Below, piece after piece: positions 62,217-64,000 of a stretch of DNA of 64,000 bases. Numbering within the stretch: the first letter of the stretch is position 1; each line of letters begins with the position of its first letter. Position numbers and translations under genes: made by a program. A model generated the notes under the pieces. The model saw only the letters and a program-made list of their open reading frames with translations, ran no database searches and was not told the DNA's origin. The stretch comes from Micavibrio sp964400125 (lineage in GTDB: Bacteria > Pseudomonadota > Alphaproteobacteria > Micavibrionales > Micavibrionaceae): NCBI GenBank assembly GCA_964400125.1, contig CAYNSR010000013.1, forward strand, positions 8,097-72,096, written 5' to 3'.

Positions 62217-62378
62217 TAGAGCCTTTCTCGATAAGGTTGGATCAAATTCAACCACCGTCATCGCCTGAATTTTCGAAGAAAATTCTAAGGCGATCCATGG
62301 ATTCCCCTAGGATTTGCTTCGCAAATCCGGGGAATGACGGAGACAATTTTTAAACCAATCTCATCAGACAATGCTCTA
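62217..62378 (+). repeat. Palindromic MITE-like repeat, copy D (full length)
   Basis: This 162-bp element from TAGAGC to GCTCTA is the same length as copy B, in the opposite orientation. The two ends align as imperfect inverted repeats (TAGAGCCTTTCTCGATAAGG against TAGAGCATTGTCTGATGAGA). The core has two hairpins: one around TCGCCTGAATTTTC/GAAAATTCTAAGGCGA (62260-62294) and one around ATTCCCC/GGGGAAT (62301-62335) with a GATTTGCTTCGCAAATC tip. No open reading frame of note is inside. Confidence 0.9.
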
Positions 62379-62408
62379 GGCGTGAGGCCTGTTTGCGTTC
62401 CAGATTTT

Positions 62409-62480
62409 GGCATCCCGTCGAAAGACGGGATCCAGAAAAATCAGCGGCTTACTGGATCCCGGATCAAGTCCGGGATGCTG
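62409..62480 (+). repeat. Second palindromic intergenic repeat
   Basis: Two hairpins lie side by side: ATCCCGTC-GAAA-GACGGGAT (62412-62431) and ATCCCGGA-TCAA-GTCCGGGAT (62456-62476), bounded by matching GGATCCAG and CTGGATCC. The motif TGGATCCCGGATCAAGTCCG is a familiar type of dispersed alphaproteobacterial intergenic repeat. It is unrelated to the 162-bp element. Confidence 0.65.
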
Positions 62481-62522
62481 TTTATGGAAGGCAGTGACTT
62501 TTGCAACACCTCTGATGAACAT

Positions 62523-62568
62523 AAGCCCCTATAGGGATTGTCATTCCCCGGGATGACAGGGGCTTTTT
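62523..62568 (+). other. Long stem-loop before the reductase gene
   Basis: AAGCCCCT (62523-62530) pairs with AGGGGCTT (62558-62565), followed by a T-run, and an inner palindrome TCATTCCCCGGGATGA (62541-62556) sits in the loop. It looks like a terminator, but no plus-strand gene ends upstream of it. It may be part of the repeat cluster. Confidence 0.5.
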
Positions 62569-62629
62569 GGGGTCGTCAATGTTGCAAAAAAACCTTTTCA
62601 CGCGCGGGCGGGCGGGGTAAAACGGCGCT

Positions 62630-63658
62630 ATGGTGCAGGAAAACATGACAGATATTGCCATTATCGGGGCGGGGCCTGTGGGGCTGTTCGCGGTGTTTCA
62701 GTGCGGTATGCTCGGCATGTCTTGCACGGTGATTGATTCCCTGTCCGATATTGGCGGGCAATGCGTGGCGCTTTACCCGGAAAAGCCGATTTATGATATC
62801 CCCGGTTTCCAAAATGTTGCTGCTGGCGACCTTATCGGGCGGCTGGAGGCGCAGGCGGCGCCGTTCCACCCGGTCTACTGGCTGGGGCAGCAGGTGACGG
62901 GATTAGAAAAAGTTGCTGATGGCGACTTTTTTCAGGTGACGACCTCCACCGGAAACACGCTCAAAACCCGGGCGGTGATGATTGCCGCCGGGGCCGGGGC
63001 GTTCGGCCCCAACCGCCCGCCTCTGGCCGGGTTGGAGGCGTATGAAGGCAAATCGGTTTTTTATATGGTGCGCCGCCGGGAAGATTTCCGGGGAAAACGC
63101 GTGGTGATTGCCGGGGGCGGCGACAGCGCCGTGGACTGGGCGCTGTCTTTATCCGAAATCGCCGCAAACGTGACCATCGTTCACCGCCGCGACCAGTTCC
63201 GCGCCGCGCCGGAAAGTGTTTCGCGTCTGCGGGATTTGGTGGCGGCGGGCCGTATCACGCTGGCCGTGCCGTACCAGTTGCATGCGCTGGAAGGGGCCGC
63301 CGGGCAGCTTGCGGCGGTGGTGTTGCAGGATATGGAGGGGAATGCCCGCAGGCTGGAGGCGGATATTTTGTTACCGTTTTTCGGGCTGGCCGCCAGCCTT
63401 GGGCCGATTGCGACCTGGAATCTGGATCTGGCCCATCATCATATCGCGGTTGATCCATCGACGGCGGAAACAAATATTCCCGGAGTGTATGCTATTGGCG
63501 ACATTGCGTCTTACAGCAACAAATTAAAACTGATCCTGACCGGATTCGCCGAATCCGCGCAGGCGGCCCATGCGGCCTATAAACGCCTGCATCCGGGGCG
63601 GGAACTGCACATGGAATATTCAACGACCAAAGGTGTGCCGGGGCAGAAGGCGGCGTGA
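62630..63658 (+). CDS. Ferredoxin/flavodoxin--NADP reductase (thioredoxin-reductase-like)
   Basis: The 342-residue flavoprotein has the FAD motif IAIIGAGPVGLFAV near residues 9-22, YPEKPIYDIPGF near 49-60, the NADP motif VVIAGGGDSAVDWAL near 159-173 and the C-terminal FAD contact GVYAIGDIASY near 286-296. It lacks the redox CxxC of thioredoxin reductases, which identifies the TrxR-like ferredoxin-NADP reductase (YumC) type. It transfers electrons between NADPH and ferredoxin or flavodoxin. It appears monocistronic, downstream of repeat-rich DNA. Confidence 0.88.
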   Translation: MVQENMTDIAIIGAGPVGLFAVFQCGMLGMSCTVIDSLSDIGGQCVALYPEKPIYDIPGFQNVAAGDLIGRLEAQAAPFHPVYWLGQQVTGLEKVADGDFFQVTTSTGNTLKTRAVMIAAGAGAFGPNRPPLAGLEAYEGKSVFYMVRRREDFRGKRVVIAGGGDSAVDWALSLSEIAANVTIVHRRDQFRAAPESVSRLRDLVAAGRITLAVPYQLHALEGAAGQLAAVVLQDMEGNARRLEADILLPFFGLAASLGPIATWNLDLAHHHIAVDPSTAETNIPGVYAIGDIASYSNKLKLILTGFAESAQAAHAAYKRLHPGRELHMEYSTTKGVPGQKAA

Positions 63659-63947
63659 TTTTGTGAAGCGAAGGTCGGGAGTTCAGATCGTGCTTGCGGG
63701 ACCAATAAAAAACAAACCAAATAAGTAAAAGTTTTCAATGCCTTGCAGGCGGATAAAAACTTTTTGATGTTGCCTTTAGCTTTTTAGCGATATTGATATT
63801 CCTTCAGCTTTCTAATCAAGTCACTGATTTTATTGCAATAAAGCTGTAGGGTGCTGCCCTATAGTTTAAGATGGCTTTGCAAACCGGTATGTATTTGAAC
63901 AAAAGCCTTCTCCCACAGGGCTGAAGTGACAGAGAGAAATGACCGCT
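63659..63947. other. AT-rich intergenic region
   Basis: This gap of about 290 bases is clearly more AT-rich than the rest of the window. It holds a short inverted repeat (AAAAGTTTTC near 63727 and AAAAACTTTT near 63756) and a hairpin AGGGTGCTGCCCT (63850-63862). No gene or confident promoter was found. Confidence 0.5.
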
Positions 63948-64000
63948 AGGGCGTGTCATCAATTGAGCCAGATAACGGCAGCGGCGAGATAGATGCCGCC
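63948..64000 (-). mobile_element. Probable IS5-family end with transposase C terminus (partial)
   Basis: Read on the minus strand, the last 42 bases (64000-63959) encode GGIYLAAAVIWLN followed by a stop, the typical ending of IS5/IS427-type transposases. The stop is only about 11 bases from GGGCGTGTCATCAATTGA, which would be the terminal inverted repeat starting near 63948-63950 after a CTA. The rest of the element lies beyond the window. Confidence 0.55.

Noticed and set aside
62217..62378. CRISPR-like repeats
   Set aside because: The repeats are dispersed single palindromic copies with no regular spacer array; they fit a MITE-like element.
62386..62480. tRNA gene in the repeat cluster
   Set aside because: The hairpins do not form a cloverleaf and lack the conserved T-loop sequence.

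Overview
The window reads as chromosomal DNA of a GC-rich Gram-negative bacterium, most likely an alphaproteobacterium. The reasons are the gene orders tsaE-murU-addB-addA, rmuC-def-fmt and rpmH-rnpA-yidD-yidC-engB, an hslV/hslU pair, a UbiH-type hydroxylase, and flgK/flgL behind a sigma-54 promoter. The species cannot be named from the sequence alone.

Layout. 1-3.1 kb: the end of hslV, an AAA_14/DUF4143 ATPase placed between hslV and hslU, then hslU. 3.2-14.4 kb: envelope and accessory genes (M23 peptidase, DUF1566-like protein, Smr protein, Bax-inhibitor-1 protein, LemA plus M48 protease, FIST protein), running into three probable secretion accessories (DsbG-like oxidoreductase, unknown soluble protein, lytic transglycosylase). 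14.5-41 kb: a type IVB (Dot/Icm, IncI Tra-like) secretion locus. Its first block is dotD-dotC-dotB-icmT plus a TcpQ-domain protein. Its second block is dotI-dotH-dotG-dotF-dotE-dotP-dotP-dotN-dotO plus three unknown genes. Between the blocks, on the minus strand, lie four tandem paralogues of an unrecognised exported family followed by flgK and flgL. 41-46.5 kb: an EF-hand protein coupled to a UbiH-like hydroxylase, an outer-membrane barrel, a CaCA exchanger and small hypotheticals. 46.5-50 kb: rpmH-rnpA-yidD-yidC-engB behind a near-consensus sigma-70 promoter. 50-53.5 kb: rmuC-def-fmt. 53.6-62.2 kb: a second DUF1566-like protein and tsaE-murU-addB-addA on the minus strand. 62.2-64 kb: palindromic repeats, a ferredoxin-NADP reductase and what looks like the end of an insertion sequence.

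The notable system is the Dot/Icm locus. DotD/C/H/G/F would form the trans-envelope core, DotB and DotO are the ATPases, and DotI, DotE, DotP and IcmT are inner-membrane parts. It departs from the textbook system in several ways: an N-terminal DotP-like module joined to DotE, a near-perfect tandem duplication of dotP, a DotC without a lipobox cysteine, a short DotG without the long repeat region, and no DotL/DotM/IcmS/IcmW/IcmQ/DotA in the window. The usual place for several of these is taken by the four-paralogue family and hook-junction genes. A 162-bp palindromic MITE-like element occurs in two full copies, one deleted copy and one divergent copy.

No tRNA, rRNA or CRISPR array was recognised. 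All family assignments come from reading the sequence; no database search was possible.
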